A DNA stretch of 64,000 nt from Dorea sp. D27 (GTDB lineage Bacteria > Bacillota > Clostridia > Lachnospirales > Lachnospiraceae): positions 209,553-273,552 of the forward strand of contig NZ_KQ236746.1 in NCBI RefSeq assembly GCF_001185345.1, written 5' to 3'. Position numbers and translations under genes: made by a program. This document shows, piece after piece, positions 51,115 through 60,408 of the stretch (within the stretch, counting starts at the first letter, position 1; each line of letters begins with the position of its first letter). The notes under the pieces are model-generated. The model was given only the letters and a program-made list of their open reading frames with translations, was not told the origin of the DNA and searched no databases.

Positions 51115-52470
51115 GTCTCTATCCATTTGGGTAGAGTGGATTGAAGTACAGCATCGTCATCCTGCATGAATACCGGCGCCGTCTCTATCCATTTGGGTAG
51201 AGTGGATTGAAGTGCATCATGAATGGAGGGACGGACATTCCACAAATGGTCTCTATCCATTTGGGTAGAGTGGATTGAAGTGGCTGCCGGACAATTAATT
51301 CGTCGAGATCACAACCGTCTCTATCCATTTGGGTAGAGTGGATTGAAGTACGGTATATTCAGGGCGGTCCGGGCGAGCCCGGCGTCTCTATCCATTTGGG
51401 TAGAGTGGATTGAAGTGTCGTTGTCTTCCAGATTCTTCACAGCTTCCAGGTCTCTATCCATTTGGGTAGAGTGGATTGAAGTAAGCATGCTGTCCGGGAA
51501 GGTGTCACTTGAAGTGTCTCTATCCATTTGGGTAGAGTGGATTGAAGTCCGTAGTGCCTGGCCCATTTTACAAGGGGTACTCCGGTCTCTATCCATTTGG
51601 GTAGAGTGGATTGAAGCAATTACCTCATAGACCGGCAGCAGACCGGGGACATGTCTCTATCCATTTGGGTAGAGTGGATTGAAGCATGTATTCAACGCCT
51701 CTGTCCACAGATTCAGTTAGTCTCTATCCATTTGGGTAGAGTGGATTGAAGCTGTAGTATATACTTTCGCAATTGCTCCGTCCGGTATCGTCTCTATCCA
51801 TTTGGGTAGAGTGGATTGAAGCGTCACCAGGCTCGCGCAAACAGCAAAGCCAGCCGAGTCTCTATCCATTTGGGTAGAGTGGATTGAAGCGGTTATCATG
51901 CCTCCAGAGCAAGTATCTTTCCTGTCTCTATCCATTTGGGTAGAGTGGATTGAAGCATATTGTAGTTATTATGATAAGAATGACCCTGTGTCTCTATCCA
52001 TTTGGGTAGAGTGGATTGAAGCCAGCCAATAATAATCAAAATGAAATTCTCTACAGTCTCTATCCATTTGGGTAGAGTGGATTGAAGCGGCAACCTACTT
52101 GAACGGCAGCTCTTCCTGCCCAGTCTCTATCCATTTGGGTAGAGTGGATTGAAGCGAGACAGAAATGAGACATTGAGACAGGAATGAGGTCTCTATCCAT
52201 TTGGGTAGAGTGGATTGAAGCGGGTATGCTAGAGTTTCATCGAAGGGTCAGAATTGTCTCTACCCATTTGGGTAGAGTGGATTGAAGCGACACCCATCGT
52301 TGAAAAGGCAGCCGCCGCCTGGTCTCTACCCATTTGGATAGAGTGGATTGAAGCTCCCTGGCCCATCGGATGACTTCCGGCGTTGGCTGTCTCTACCCAT
52401 TTGGGTAGAGTGGATTGAAGCTCGTCAGGTCATTTTGGAAGAAGGATATCCAGTTGTCTCTACCCATTTG
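51115..52470 (+). CRISPR. Type I-C CRISPR array, 20 full repeats plus a truncated one
   Basis: The repeat is 33 bases: it begins GTCTCTATCCATTTGG and ends GTAGAGTGGATTGAAG(T/C). Starts are at 51115, 51181, 51249, 51317, 51384, 51450, 51516, 51585, 51653, 51720, 51790, 51858, 51924, 51990, 52056, 52123, 52189, 52256, 52322 and 52389. A 21st at 52456 stops matching after 15 bases. Spacers are 33-37 bases and all differ. Base 33 is T in the first seven repeats and C in the rest. Repeats 18-21 read TACCC instead of TATCC, and repeat 19 also has GGAT for GGGT, marking the distal, older end. CTCTATCC can pair with GGGTAGAG, the hairpin cut by Cas5c. Polarity follows the cas genes, with the leader at 50848-51114. 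Confidence 0.98.
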
Positions 52471-52759
52471 ATTTGAAAAAGTAAACGGATAAGGAATTAC
52501 CAGAAGGTTATGAAGATGTGATATAGGTCGTGCTTGAAACGGGGTAAGCTAGATTAGTAAGCAGTGGAATCGAGAAAAGTAATACGCTGAGCTCGTTGTA
52601 GGGTGTTAGAATCGCGATGTAAGAAACGTTAGTGTGGAAAATGGTTGTCCGTATTTTGAGACAGCTATTTTTCTATGCTTAGTATAACAAAAGAAAGCTG
52701 CTGTGGAACGCAAACCATTTTAGACAGGATATGAGACAATAAAGAAGGGAAATAATACC
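52471..52759. other. Gap after the CRISPR array
   Basis: About 290 bases without a recognisable gene, repeat or promoter. It starts directly at the break inside the last truncated repeat, so it may be a deletion scar. Confidence 0.35.
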
Positions 52760-53145
52760 ATGAAGGAAGAGTATATTACGATAGTCGGTTTTAATCATTA
52801 TTACGGAATTCATCCATTTAAGGTAGGCAAAGCAGTCAAATGTGTTAAAGAGCCGCATAATCCATATGATGGGGAGGCTATCAGAGCTGTGATGAAGAAT
52901 ATTGGAATGGTAAGGAGGTGGCGAATGCACCATACACAACTGCAAAGGGAACCAGTAGTGTAGGAGGTATTGCACATAAAGTTGGTAAGAGATTCAAGGT
53001 AAAAGTTATGTTTATAACGAGAACCAAAGTAATTTGCAAAGTGGTCGGAGGGCTGCAGAAAAAGAAAGAGGACTTGACCGTGGAGGCAGTTAAGGAAGGG
53101 GAGGAGTTTATTAGCCCTGTTTCTACAAAAGATGACACAATATAA
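52760..53145 (+). pseudogene. HIRAN-like domain protein, frameshifted
   Basis: Two overlapping frames make one protein. The first gives MKEEYITIVGFNHYYGIHPF, then EPHNPYDGEAIRAVMKNIGMV; the second continues with VANAPYTTAKGTSSVGGIAHKVG and VKVMFITRTKVICKVVGGLQ. The frame changes near 52910. The pattern NPYDGEAI...GMV-x-VAN is that of HIRAN domains, which bind DNA ends or stalled replication forks in helicases and stand alone in Firmicutes. As it stands the gene is probably not functional. Confidence 0.65.
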
Positions 53146-53175
53146 TTAATTAAAAAGTCAGGGGTGGTCAATGTT

Positions 53176-54171
53176 ATGGCAGTTCAGATACACAAGCTGA
53201 AAGTCTTATATTTTTCGGATTCTTATGGAACATACAGATGAGGACCATGTCATGACGGCACAAGAATTGTGCGGTATCCTGAATAGCAAATATGGTATTG
53301 AGGAAGTACGTAAAAGCATTAACAGTGATATCGAAACATTACAGGCATTCGGTGTAGATATCTTACAGATGAAAGGCAGTAACTCCGGATATTATATAGG
53401 GCAGCGCAATTTTGAACTACCGGAATTGAAATTGCTTGTAGACGTGGTACAATCGTCAAAATTCCATACCCGGGAGAAGACGGCAGAGCTAATCAGAAAA
53501 TTAAAGAAACTGACCATCCGATTCGAGGCAGAACAATTACAAAGAGAAGTATACATAGTTAACAGTTAAAAGCCGGGAATGAAACTATTTACTATAATGT
53601 GGATTAGATGCACGTGAAAATTTCAGGAAATCGGCAGATTGCGTTTCAATATGTGGAATGGACAGTGAAGAGAGAACTTAAGTTGAAAAAAGGGTGGGGA
53701 ATACTATGTGGTCAGCCCCTGGAAACTGACATGGGATGATGAAAATTATTATTTGATTGTTTATGATGAAAAGTCAGACTGTATAAAGCGTTACAGGGTG
53801 GATAAGATGAAGAATCTGTCTGTTTTGGGCCAGAAACGTATCGGTAAAGAAACATTTCGTGATTTTAATCTGGCGGTTTTCGCAAAGCGGACTTTTGGTA
53901 TGTATGGCGGAAGAGGCGAGAAGGTCACTATGCTATGTGGAAATGAGCTGGCAGGGGTTATTATTGACCGGTTCGGGAAAGACGTAATAATGGTACCAAA
54001 AGGGACAGACTATTTCCAAGTTTCGACTACAGTATCAATCAGCCGGCAATTCTTTGGGTGGGTGACCGGAGTCGGGAAAAATTAAAGATTGTCTCACCGG
54101 AAAGTGTAAAGGAAGAGTATCAGAAGTATTTGAGCGAGATTCTCGAAGGGTACAGAAAGCGATATTCTTAA
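53176..54171 (+). pseudogene. WYL-domain transcription regulator, several frameshifts
   Basis: Pieces in different frames add up to one protein of about 330 residues. MAVQIHKLKVLYFSD (53176) stops after about 20 residues. The helix-turn-helix part (VMTAQELCGILNSKYGIEEV, SDIETLQAFGVDILQMKGSN) runs 53225-53569. ETIYYNVD and RQIAFQYVEWTVKRELKL lie in another frame. The WYL part (VVSPWKLTWDDENYYLIVYD, then DKMKNLSVLGQKRIG) starts near 53706. IVSPESVKEEYQKYLSEILEG ends at 54171. At least four frame changes and an in-frame stop make it a pseudogene. Intact WYL regulators often control CRISPR or defence genes. Confidence 0.8.
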
Positions 54172-54258
54172 AGGAGTCTTGTCGATTTGATTAGTATGAC
54201 CTGAAAGTATCGTCCAAACAAAATCCCATGTAAATATTTAACAACGCATCAAATTTGG

Positions 54259-54287
54259 TTGACAAATCTCCACTTATAAAATATAAT
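54259..54287 (+). promoter_or_regulatory. Perfect consensus sigma-A promoter of the sugar operon
   Basis: TTGACA, exactly 17 bases, TATAAT. It would give a leader of about 240 bases before the binding-protein gene. In the rest of the 54172-54534 gap, only the inverted repeat at 54378-54424 was noticed. Confidence 0.85.
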
Positions 54288-54377
54288 TAATTTAACTTTA
54301 ATAAATATATGCAGATAAAAATGCATAAAAGCACAAAAACATGCCGAATACGATATCAATACGGTATTTTTTTGCCA

Positions 54378-54424
54378 TAATTATGAAATAAACTTTAATA
54401 ATTACAAAGTTTGTTTCATAATTA
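54378..54424 (+). promoter_or_regulatory. Long inverted repeat in the leader of the sugar operon
   Basis: TAATTATGAAAtAAACTTT and AAAGTTTgTTTCATAATTA are complementary over 18 of 19 positions around a 9-base loop. No T-run follows, so it is not a simple terminator. It may be an operator or an mRNA structure. Confidence 0.65.
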
Positions 54425-54534
54425 AGAGTCCAGAAAGGGGGATGCCGCAGAAATCCATTACAAAAACAGCCTATTTTGGCATACAACGGTAATTGTATTT
54501 AAACAACATTAATTTATTCTAAAAGGAGAAGGGT

Positions 54535-55647
54535 ATGAAGAACATTTATAAGAAAGTAATTGCGGTTTTATTGGTTTTGACAATGATGTTATCTCTCACT
54601 GCCTGCACAAGCGGAGATTCCGGCAGCAGTGGAAGTTCTTCGGGCGGCAGCAAGAAAGATAATAAGAAGGTCGGCATTGCCATGCCGACGAAGGATCTGC
54701 AGCGCTGGAGCGAAGACGGCGCCTACATGAAAGAGGCCATGGAAAAGGCGGGCTACACGGTAGATATCCAATATGCCAATAACGATATCGGTGTCCAGGC
54801 TTCACAGATTGAGAACATGATTACGGGAGGATGCGGAATCCTCGTTATCGCCTCTATCGACGGCGGAGCCCTTTCGGAAGTGCTGGAGAAGGCCAAAGCC
54901 GCCGACATCCCGGTCATCGCATATGACCGGCTTATCATGAATACAGATGCGGTCACGTATTATGCAACCTTTGACAATGAGAAAATCGGAATTATGCAGG
55001 GACAGTACATAGCGGATAAGTTAGACCTGGAACATCAGGACGGGCCGTTTAACATAGAGTTGTTCACCGGGCCGACCGATGACAACAATGTGAATTTCTA
55101 CTTTGGCGGTGCCATGTCCATCTTGCAGAAATACGTAGACGAAGGCAAGCTGTTAATCAAGTCCGGGACAGAAGCATCGCTGGCCGCATGTGCCACACCA
55201 AACTGGTCGACAGAAGAGGCGCAGAAGCGGATGGAAAACATCATCACGAAGAGTTATACCGGAGGCGAGAAGCTGGATGCCGTGCTGTCATCCAACGATT
55301 CCGTGGCAAATGGCATAACGAACGCTCTGGTTGCCGCAGGCTACACAGCGGAAGATTTTCCGATTATCACCGGACAGGACTGTGAGATTACATCAGTGAG
55401 AAACATGATCAAGGGGCTGCAGTCGATGTCTGTCTTTGTGGATACGAGAGAGCTGGCTAATGTGACGGCCGACATGGTGGAAGCCATCATGAAGGGCGAA
55501 GAGCCGGAGATTAACAATACGGAAGACTATGATAACGGCACTGGTATCATTCCGACTTATCTCTGTGAGCCACAGGTTGCCGATATCGACAACTACAAAG
55601 AAGTGCTCATAGATTCCGGCTATTATACAGAGGACAGGCTTCAATAG
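54535..55647 (+). CDS. ChvE-like sugar-binding lipoprotein
   Basis: Surface binding protein of an ABC importer for a monosaccharide. It has 370 residues. The signal peptide ends in lipobox LTAC (Cys near residue 24), followed by a Ser/Gly-rich linker and the periplasmic-binding fold: KKVGIAMPTKDLQRWSEDG, ILVIASIDGG, IPVIAYDRLI, DAVLSSNDSVANG and TGQDCEITSVRNMI, as in the ChvE/XylF group. The YDRLI motif is typical of pentose/glucose binding members. AAAAGGAGAAGG precedes the ATG. First gene of the sugar operon; the ATPase follows after 64 bases. Confidence 0.92.
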   Translation: MKNIYKKVIAVLLVLTMMLSLTACTSGDSGSSGSSSGGSKKDNKKVGIAMPTKDLQRWSEDGAYMKEAMEKAGYTVDIQYANNDIGVQASQIENMITGGCGILVIASIDGGALSEVLEKAKAADIPVIAYDRLIMNTDAVTYYATFDNEKIGIMQGQYIADKLDLEHQDGPFNIELFTGPTDDNNVNFYFGGAMSILQKYVDEGKLLIKSGTEASLAACATPNWSTEEAQKRMENIITKSYTGGEKLDAVLSSNDSVANGITNALVAAGYTAEDFPIITGQDCEITSVRNMIKGLQSMSVFVDTRELANVTADMVEAIMKGEEPEINNTEDYDNGTGIIPTYLCEPQVADIDNYKEVLIDSGYYTEDRLQ

Positions 55648-55711
55648 CAGATTTACAGACTGACAGGGCTGCTGCGGTATGCAGCAGCTCCTTTAGAAAG
55701 GAAGAGATAGT

Positions 55712-57250
55712 TTGAGCAGAATACTAATGGAGATGAAGGGGATTACCAAAACCTTTCCCGGAGTCAAGGCTCTGGATGATGTAAACCTGCAGGTGGAAGA
55801 AGGCGGGATACACGCGCTCGTAGGTGAGAACGGGGCCGGAAAGTCAACCTTGATGAACATTCTAAGTGGGGTGTATCCATATGGAAGCTATGAAGGGGAA
55901 ATCATCTATGAAGGGGAGCGCTGCGAATTTCAAAAGATCAAGGACAGCGAAAGAAAAGGGATTGTTATTATCCATCAGGAGCTGGCGCTCGTGCCATATA
56001 TGACGATTGGAGAAAACATGTTTTTGGGTAATGAACGGGGCAGCCGATACAACGTGAACTGGAACGCCACGTTCAGCCAGGCAGAAGAGCTTTTAAAGAC
56101 CGTCGGCTTGTCCGAGCCGCCGCAGACGCTCGTCAAAGATATCGGGGTCGGCAAGCAGCAGCTCGTGGAGATTGCCAAAGCACTGGCAAAAGACGTCAAG
56201 CTTTTGATTTTGGATGAGCCGACGGCTTCTTTGAACGAGTCGGATTCCAGAAAGCTGCTGGATCTGCTGCTGGCGCTGAAGAAGAAGGGGATGACCTCCA
56301 TCATCATATCCCATAAGCTGAATGAAATTGCCTATGCAGCGGACAAGATTACGGTACTGCGGGACGGCATGACGATAGAGACGCTGGATAATGAGGCCCA
56401 CGTCATCGATGAAGACCAGATTATCAGGGGAATGGTCGGAAGAGAACTGACAAACCGGTTTCCGGCAAGAGAGAATGTGGCAATCGGCGAGGTGAGCATG
56501 GACATCAGAAACTGGACGGTTCATCATCCCCTTGCCCCGGAGAGGAAGGTGGTCGATAACGTAAGCATGTATGTCAGACGCGGCGAGGTAGTCGGCATAT
56601 CCGGCCTGATGGGAGCGGGGCGCACAGAATTTGCCATGAGTGTATTTGGCAGGAGCTACGGTGTGAATATCAGCGGAGAGATGACGCTTTCCGGCAGGAA
56701 AGTGAAACTGAATTCCGTCCAGCAGGCGATAGACAATAAGCTCGCTTATATTACCGAAGACCGTAAAGGCAACGGCCTCATATTAAGCAACCCGATCCGG
56801 GTGAACACGACGCTTGCGAAGATGGATAAGGTGAGCCGTTTTGGAGTCATTGACAAGAACAAAGAATATGAAGTGGCTGAGACGTATAAAGAGAAGCTGC
56901 GGACGAAGACACCTACCGTGGAACAGAATGTCGGCAACTTAAGCGGAGGCAACCAGCAGAAGGTCCTGCTCGGAAAATGGATGTTCACGGAACCGGATAT
57001 TATGATTCTGGACGAGCCGACGAGGGGAATCGATGTCGGCGCAAAATATGAGATCTACAGTATTATCAACGCACTGGCTAAAGAGGGGAAGTCTATTGTC
57101 ATGATATCTTCTGAACTACCGGAAATCCTCGGTATGTGCGATCGGATCTATATCATGAACCAGGGCAGGTTCGTAGGCGAGCTTGGCAGGGAAGAGGCGA
57201 CGCAGGAAAAAATCATGACACTCATATTGAAGCAGGGCGGGGAGCAGTAA
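55712..57250 (+). CDS. Sugar ABC transporter ATPase, two cassettes (GguA/MmsA type)
   Basis: Energises import of the sugar. It has 512 residues with two ABC domains, as in the ribose/xylose/multiple-monosaccharide group. Cassette 1: Walker [15 protein letters not shown] (near 39), signature-like [15 protein letters not shown] and Walker [12 protein letters not shown]. Cassette 2: Walker A is degenerate ([12 protein letters not shown]), the signature [15 protein letters not shown] and Walker [16 protein letters not shown] are present; this asymmetry is normal for the family. The start is TTG at 55712 with AAAGGAAGAG upstream. Confidence 0.95.
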   Translation: MSRILMEMKGITKTFPGVKALDDVNLQVEEGGIHALVGENGAGKSTLMNILSGVYPYGSYEGEIIYEGERCEFQKIKDSERKGIVIIHQELALVPYMTIGENMFLGNERGSRYNVNWNATFSQAEELLKTVGLSEPPQTLVKDIGVGKQQLVEIAKALAKDVKLLILDEPTASLNESDSRKLLDLLLALKKKGMTSIIISHKLNEIAYAADKITVLRDGMTIETLDNEAHVIDEDQIIRGMVGRELTNRFPARENVAIGEVSMDIRNWTVHHPLAPERKVVDNVSMYVRRGEVVGISGLMGAGRTEFAMSVFGRSYGVNISGEMTLSGRKVKLNSVQQAIDNKLAYITEDRKGNGLILSNPIRVNTTLAKMDKVSRFGVIDKNKEYEVAETYKEKLRTKTPTVEQNVGNLSGGNQQKVLLGKWMFTEPDIMILDEPTRGIDVGAKYEIYSIINALAKEGKSIVMISSELPEILGMCDRIYIMNQGRFVGELGREEATQEKIMTLILKQGGEQ

Positions 57251-57267
57251 AGGAGGAGAGGATTAAG

Positions 57268-58419
57268 GTGAATAGTGTAAAAGAGGTACTGAAGAAGAAT
57301 ACAATGTTATTTATTCTGCTCATAGTCGCATTGTTTTTCGGATGGAAAACGAACGGGGTGTTATTCGATCCTCAGAATGTGACAAACCTGATAGCCCAGA
57401 ACGGCCATGTGGTAATCCTGGCGGTCGGCATGCTGATGTGCATATTGACCGGAGGCAATATCGACCTTTCGGTTGGCTCGGTTGTAGCATTCATAGGGGC
57501 TGTGGCAGGTAAGCTGATGGTTACATATAAGATGAATTTTGGACTCGTTATCGTCATCTGCCTTGTGCTTGGCATCTTGATAGGCATGTGGCAGGGCTTT
57601 TGGATTGCTTATATCAGGATTCCGTCCTTTATCGTAACCCTGGCAGGAATGCTCCTCTGGCGCGGCGTGGCGCTCATTATCCTGGACGGGCTGACGATAT
57701 CGCCGTTTCCGGATGCATTTAAGATGATATTCAACAGCTATATCGCGAATCCCTTCGGGGGCAGCATCAACGTGACGTGCATGCTGGCTGCTGTGCTGGC
57801 GTGTCTGGCCTATCTCTTCGTATTTATCAACAGCCGCAGGAACAGGCAGAAAAAGGGATATGCGGTAGACAGACTGGCCCCCTCTGCCGGGAAGGCGGCT
57901 GTCATCTGTCTCGTCATCCTTCTGGCAGCCTACCGTATGGCACAGTTCCAGGGGCTTCCGACCATCCTCGTCATCCTGGCGATAGTCGTCGGCGTCTATA
58001 CGTATTACACATCCAAGACGGTCGGCGGCCGTTATCTTTATGCAGTCGGCGGCAATGAGAAGGCGGCTAAGATGAGCGGGGTCAATACGAACCGCGTGCT
58101 GTTCTTTGCATTTACCAATATGGCATTTTTAAGTGCTGTCGCCGCACTCGTATGTGTGGCCAGATTTAACTCGGCGGCGCCGACAGCGGGCAAGAACTAC
58201 GAGATGGACGCCATTGCTTCCTGCTACATCGGCGGGGCCTCGGCCTACGGTGGCACGGGAACGGTGATGGGAGCCGTAATCGGCGCCGTATTTATGGGTC
58301 TGCTCAATAACGGCATGTCCATCATGGGTGTAGATTCCAACTGGCAGCAGGCAATCAAAGGGCTGGTTCTCCTGGCCGCAGTTGCCTTTGATGTAATATC
58401 AAAGAAAAAAAGCAGATAA
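57268..58419 (+). CDS. Sugar ABC transporter permease (GguB/XylH type)
   Basis: Membrane channel of the sugar importer. From GTG 57268, nine bases after AGGAGGAG, it has 383 residues and 8-10 predicted helices. Family signs: GGNIDLSVGSVVAFIG, IRIPSFIVTLAGMLLWRG, YAVGGNEKAAKMSGVNTNRV and GGASAYGGTGTVMGAVIGA. A longer frame back to 57136 overlaps the ATPase and lacks a ribosome site. Between helices about residues 190-205 lies a basic cytoplasmic loop (NSRRNRQKKG) seen in this subgroup. Confidence 0.93.
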   Translation: MNSVKEVLKKNTMLFILLIVALFFGWKTNGVLFDPQNVTNLIAQNGHVVILAVGMLMCILTGGNIDLSVGSVVAFIGAVAGKLMVTYKMNFGLVIVICLVLGILIGMWQGFWIAYIRIPSFIVTLAGMLLWRGVALIILDGLTISPFPDAFKMIFNSYIANPFGGSINVTCMLAAVLACLAYLFVFINSRRNRQKKGYAVDRLAPSAGKAAVICLVILLAAYRMAQFQGLPTILVILAIVVGVYTYYTSKTVGGRYLYAVGGNEKAAKMSGVNTNRVLFFAFTNMAFLSAVAALVCVARFNSAAPTAGKNYEMDAIASCYIGGASAYGGTGTVMGAVIGAVFMGLLNNGMSIMGVDSNWQQAIKGLVLLAAVAFDVISKKKSR

Positions 58420-58431
58420 GGAGTGGCAGAT

Positions 58432-59325
58432 ATGGATTTAAAAAACTTATATAAATGGTGCAGCATTCCGGCCAAAGAGCTGGCGGGGAGAGAGGACTTG
58501 AAAGTTCCCCTGCGTATAGTGAAGGATTCCGATGAACTGGGAACGGTGATGGCCCGCGATCTGGTGGACGAGATAAAGAAAGCGAACGAAGAGAAGCGCA
58601 TCTTCCGGCTCATCGTACCGTGCGGACCAAAAGAATGGTATGCGCCGTTTACCGATATGGTGAATGAAGCGCATGTTTCGCTGCGGAATATGGTCTGCTA
58701 CCACATGGATGAGAACCTGGACTGGGAAGGGAAACTGCTGTCGAAAGAGGACCCCAATAATTTCCGTACTTTCATGGAACGGTATTTCTATGGCGGCATA
58801 GAAGAGGAGCTGCAAGTTCTGCCGGAAAACCGGCATTATCTGACCCCGTATAATATGCAGGAGATGTCCCGGATGATTTCTGAGGTGGAAATCGATTACA
58901 CGCTGGGAGGATGGGGCCAGGACGGACACATCGCGTTCAACCAGGCGAACCGCAATCCATATGTAGAAGTGTCGTTAGACGATGTGCGTAATTCCACCGC
59001 AAGGATACAGAACAACAATAACGATACGATACTTGCGCTGTCCCAGAGGGGATTGGGAGGGGCCTGGCAGTTCATGCCGCCTATGTCTATTACATTAGGG
59101 GTCAAAGAGTGTATGAAGGCTAAGAAAATAAGAGTCTATTCCGCCACAGGAGCGTGGAAGCAGACTGCCCTGCGGGTTGCACTGTTCTCGGAGCCGACCG
59201 TGGAATATCCGATGACGCTCCTGCAGGAACATCCAGACGCCTTGATTACAGCGACGAAAGAGACGGCCTCCCATCCCATCAGTGAACACCCGGAGTGGGA
59301 GTTCAGAGCCGTAAACAGTAAATAA
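58432..59325 (+). CDS. NagB-like sugar-phosphate isomerase/deaminase family protein
   Basis: A 297-residue cytoplasmic protein of the glucosamine-6-phosphate isomerase/6-phosphogluconolactonase superfamily. FRLIVPCGPKEWYAPFTDMV, NMVCYHMDENLDW and GGWGQDGHIAFNQANRNP match the sugar-phosphate and catalytic Asp/His regions of NagB. The NagB signature GIGxDGHIAFN is altered to GWGQDGHIAFN. The substrate is likely an amino or keto sugar phosphate from the imported sugar. ATG at 58432 follows AAGGAG by 9 bases; the GTG at 58423 lies in the ribosome site. It sits 12 bases after the permease. Confidence 0.85.
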   Translation: MDLKNLYKWCSIPAKELAGREDLKVPLRIVKDSDELGTVMARDLVDEIKKANEEKRIFRLIVPCGPKEWYAPFTDMVNEAHVSLRNMVCYHMDENLDWEGKLLSKEDPNNFRTFMERYFYGGIEEELQVLPENRHYLTPYNMQEMSRMISEVEIDYTLGGWGQDGHIAFNQANRNPYVEVSLDDVRNSTARIQNNNNDTILALSQRGLGGAWQFMPPMSITLGVKECMKAKKIRVYSATGAWKQTALRVALFSEPTVEYPMTLLQEHPDALITATKETASHPISEHPEWEFRAVNSK

Positions 59326-59344
59326 GGGTAAAGGTGGGAGATAT

Positions 59345-60373
59345 ATGAAGTTTGACAAGATTATAGCGACCGGAGGCATCGGCACCGGCATGCTGTTCCT
59401 GAGCAGCCAGCAGAAACCTCTTGGACGGAGCGAGTCACGTTCCGTAACATTGAGCCCTGCAAAAGATTATTGCAAACAACAGATTGTCCTGTATTATACA
59501 GCGTCCCTGCTGAAGGACAAGATACCGGTGTACCCCGTCGGATATGTCGGGGCCGATGGCAGCGGCAGCGCGATAATTGAGGAAATGCGTCTGCAGGGCA
59601 TGGATGTAACATACATATCCCAAAGCCCGGAGTATCCGACGACCATCAGCATCTGCCTGCAGTATCCGGACAGAGAGACATGCAACTTTACAGCCGGCAA
59701 CAGCGCTTCGGGCCTCGTCACGCCGGAATATGTTAAAAACGCCATGATGCAGATTGGCGTAGATGAAAGGACAATCGTCTGTGCGATTCCGGAAGTACCG
59801 GTTGCTTCCCGGGCAGAGATGGTAAGAGCCGGAAAGATGAAGGGGGCCCTTACCGTCTTGTCGGTACCTGTTTCAGAGGCAGAGGAGTTTGAAGAGCTAT
59901 CCATATACAGGTATGTGGACATCCTTGCCGTCAACTTGGAAGAGGCACAGGCAGTCGCCCATAGCAGCGAGACGGGGGAGATACTGCTCAGGAAGCTGGC
60001 AGATAAGTTAGGAAATTGGAACCCTTGTCTGTCAATCCTGATGACATGCGGCAGAGATGGGGCATATACTTACGCCAGCCAATCGGTGGAAAGGATTCCC
60101 CCATTACTTGGCAACGCTATAAATACGACCGGTGCCGGAGATGCATTTCTGGGCGGCGCCCTTGCCGGTATTGCCCGGGGCATGGAACTCCGGAAGGAAC
60201 GAAACGACCTCGTGTTCGGAGAAACGACACTCAGAAGCGCGCCGGAGCTTGGAACGATCTGCGCCGGAATGGCAGTGGAATGTGAGGACAGCATCGCATT
60301 CCATGTGAGCCCTATGACGATTCAAGGTCTGATCTGCAAAAATGGATGGACTGCAGAAAATCATTTTATCTAA
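59345..60373 (+). CDS. PfkB-family carbohydrate kinase
   Basis: Ribokinase-like sugar kinase of 342 residues. The C-terminal anion-hole motif with the catalytic Asp is NTTGAGDAFLGGALAGI (near 260). The N-terminal region has GGIGTGMLF and a VGYVGADGSGSAIIEEM segment typical of PfkB. The substrate cannot be assigned, but it lies in an operon with an importer, an isomerase and an epimerase. It probably phosphorylates the imported monosaccharide before the NagB-like step. AAGGTGGGAG precedes the ATG, 19 bases after the previous stop. Confidence 0.9.
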   Translation: MKFDKIIATGGIGTGMLFLSSQQKPLGRSESRSVTLSPAKDYCKQQIVLYYTASLLKDKIPVYPVGYVGADGSGSAIIEEMRLQGMDVTYISQSPEYPTTISICLQYPDRETCNFTAGNSASGLVTPEYVKNAMMQIGVDERTIVCAIPEVPVASRAEMVRAGKMKGALTVLSVPVSEAEEFEELSIYRYVDILAVNLEEAQAVAHSSETGEILLRKLADKLGNWNPCLSILMTCGRDGAYTYASQSVERIPPLLGNAINTTGAGDAFLGGALAGIARGMELRKERNDLVFGETTLRSAPELGTICAGMAVECEDSIAFHVSPMTIQGLICKNGWTAENHFI

Positions 60374-60408
60374 ATAGCAAAATAACATTTGGGAAGAGGG
60401 GAAGATAT

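Noticed and set aside
50860..51144. 94-codon open frame after cas2
   Set aside because: It runs through the CRISPR leader into the first repeat and has no family resemblance; the leader is the better explanation.
51075..52093. Several open frames on both strands inside the CRISPR array encoding repeated LSIWVEWIE or LQSTLPKWIE units
   Set aside because: They are translations of the CRISPR repeat, not proteins.
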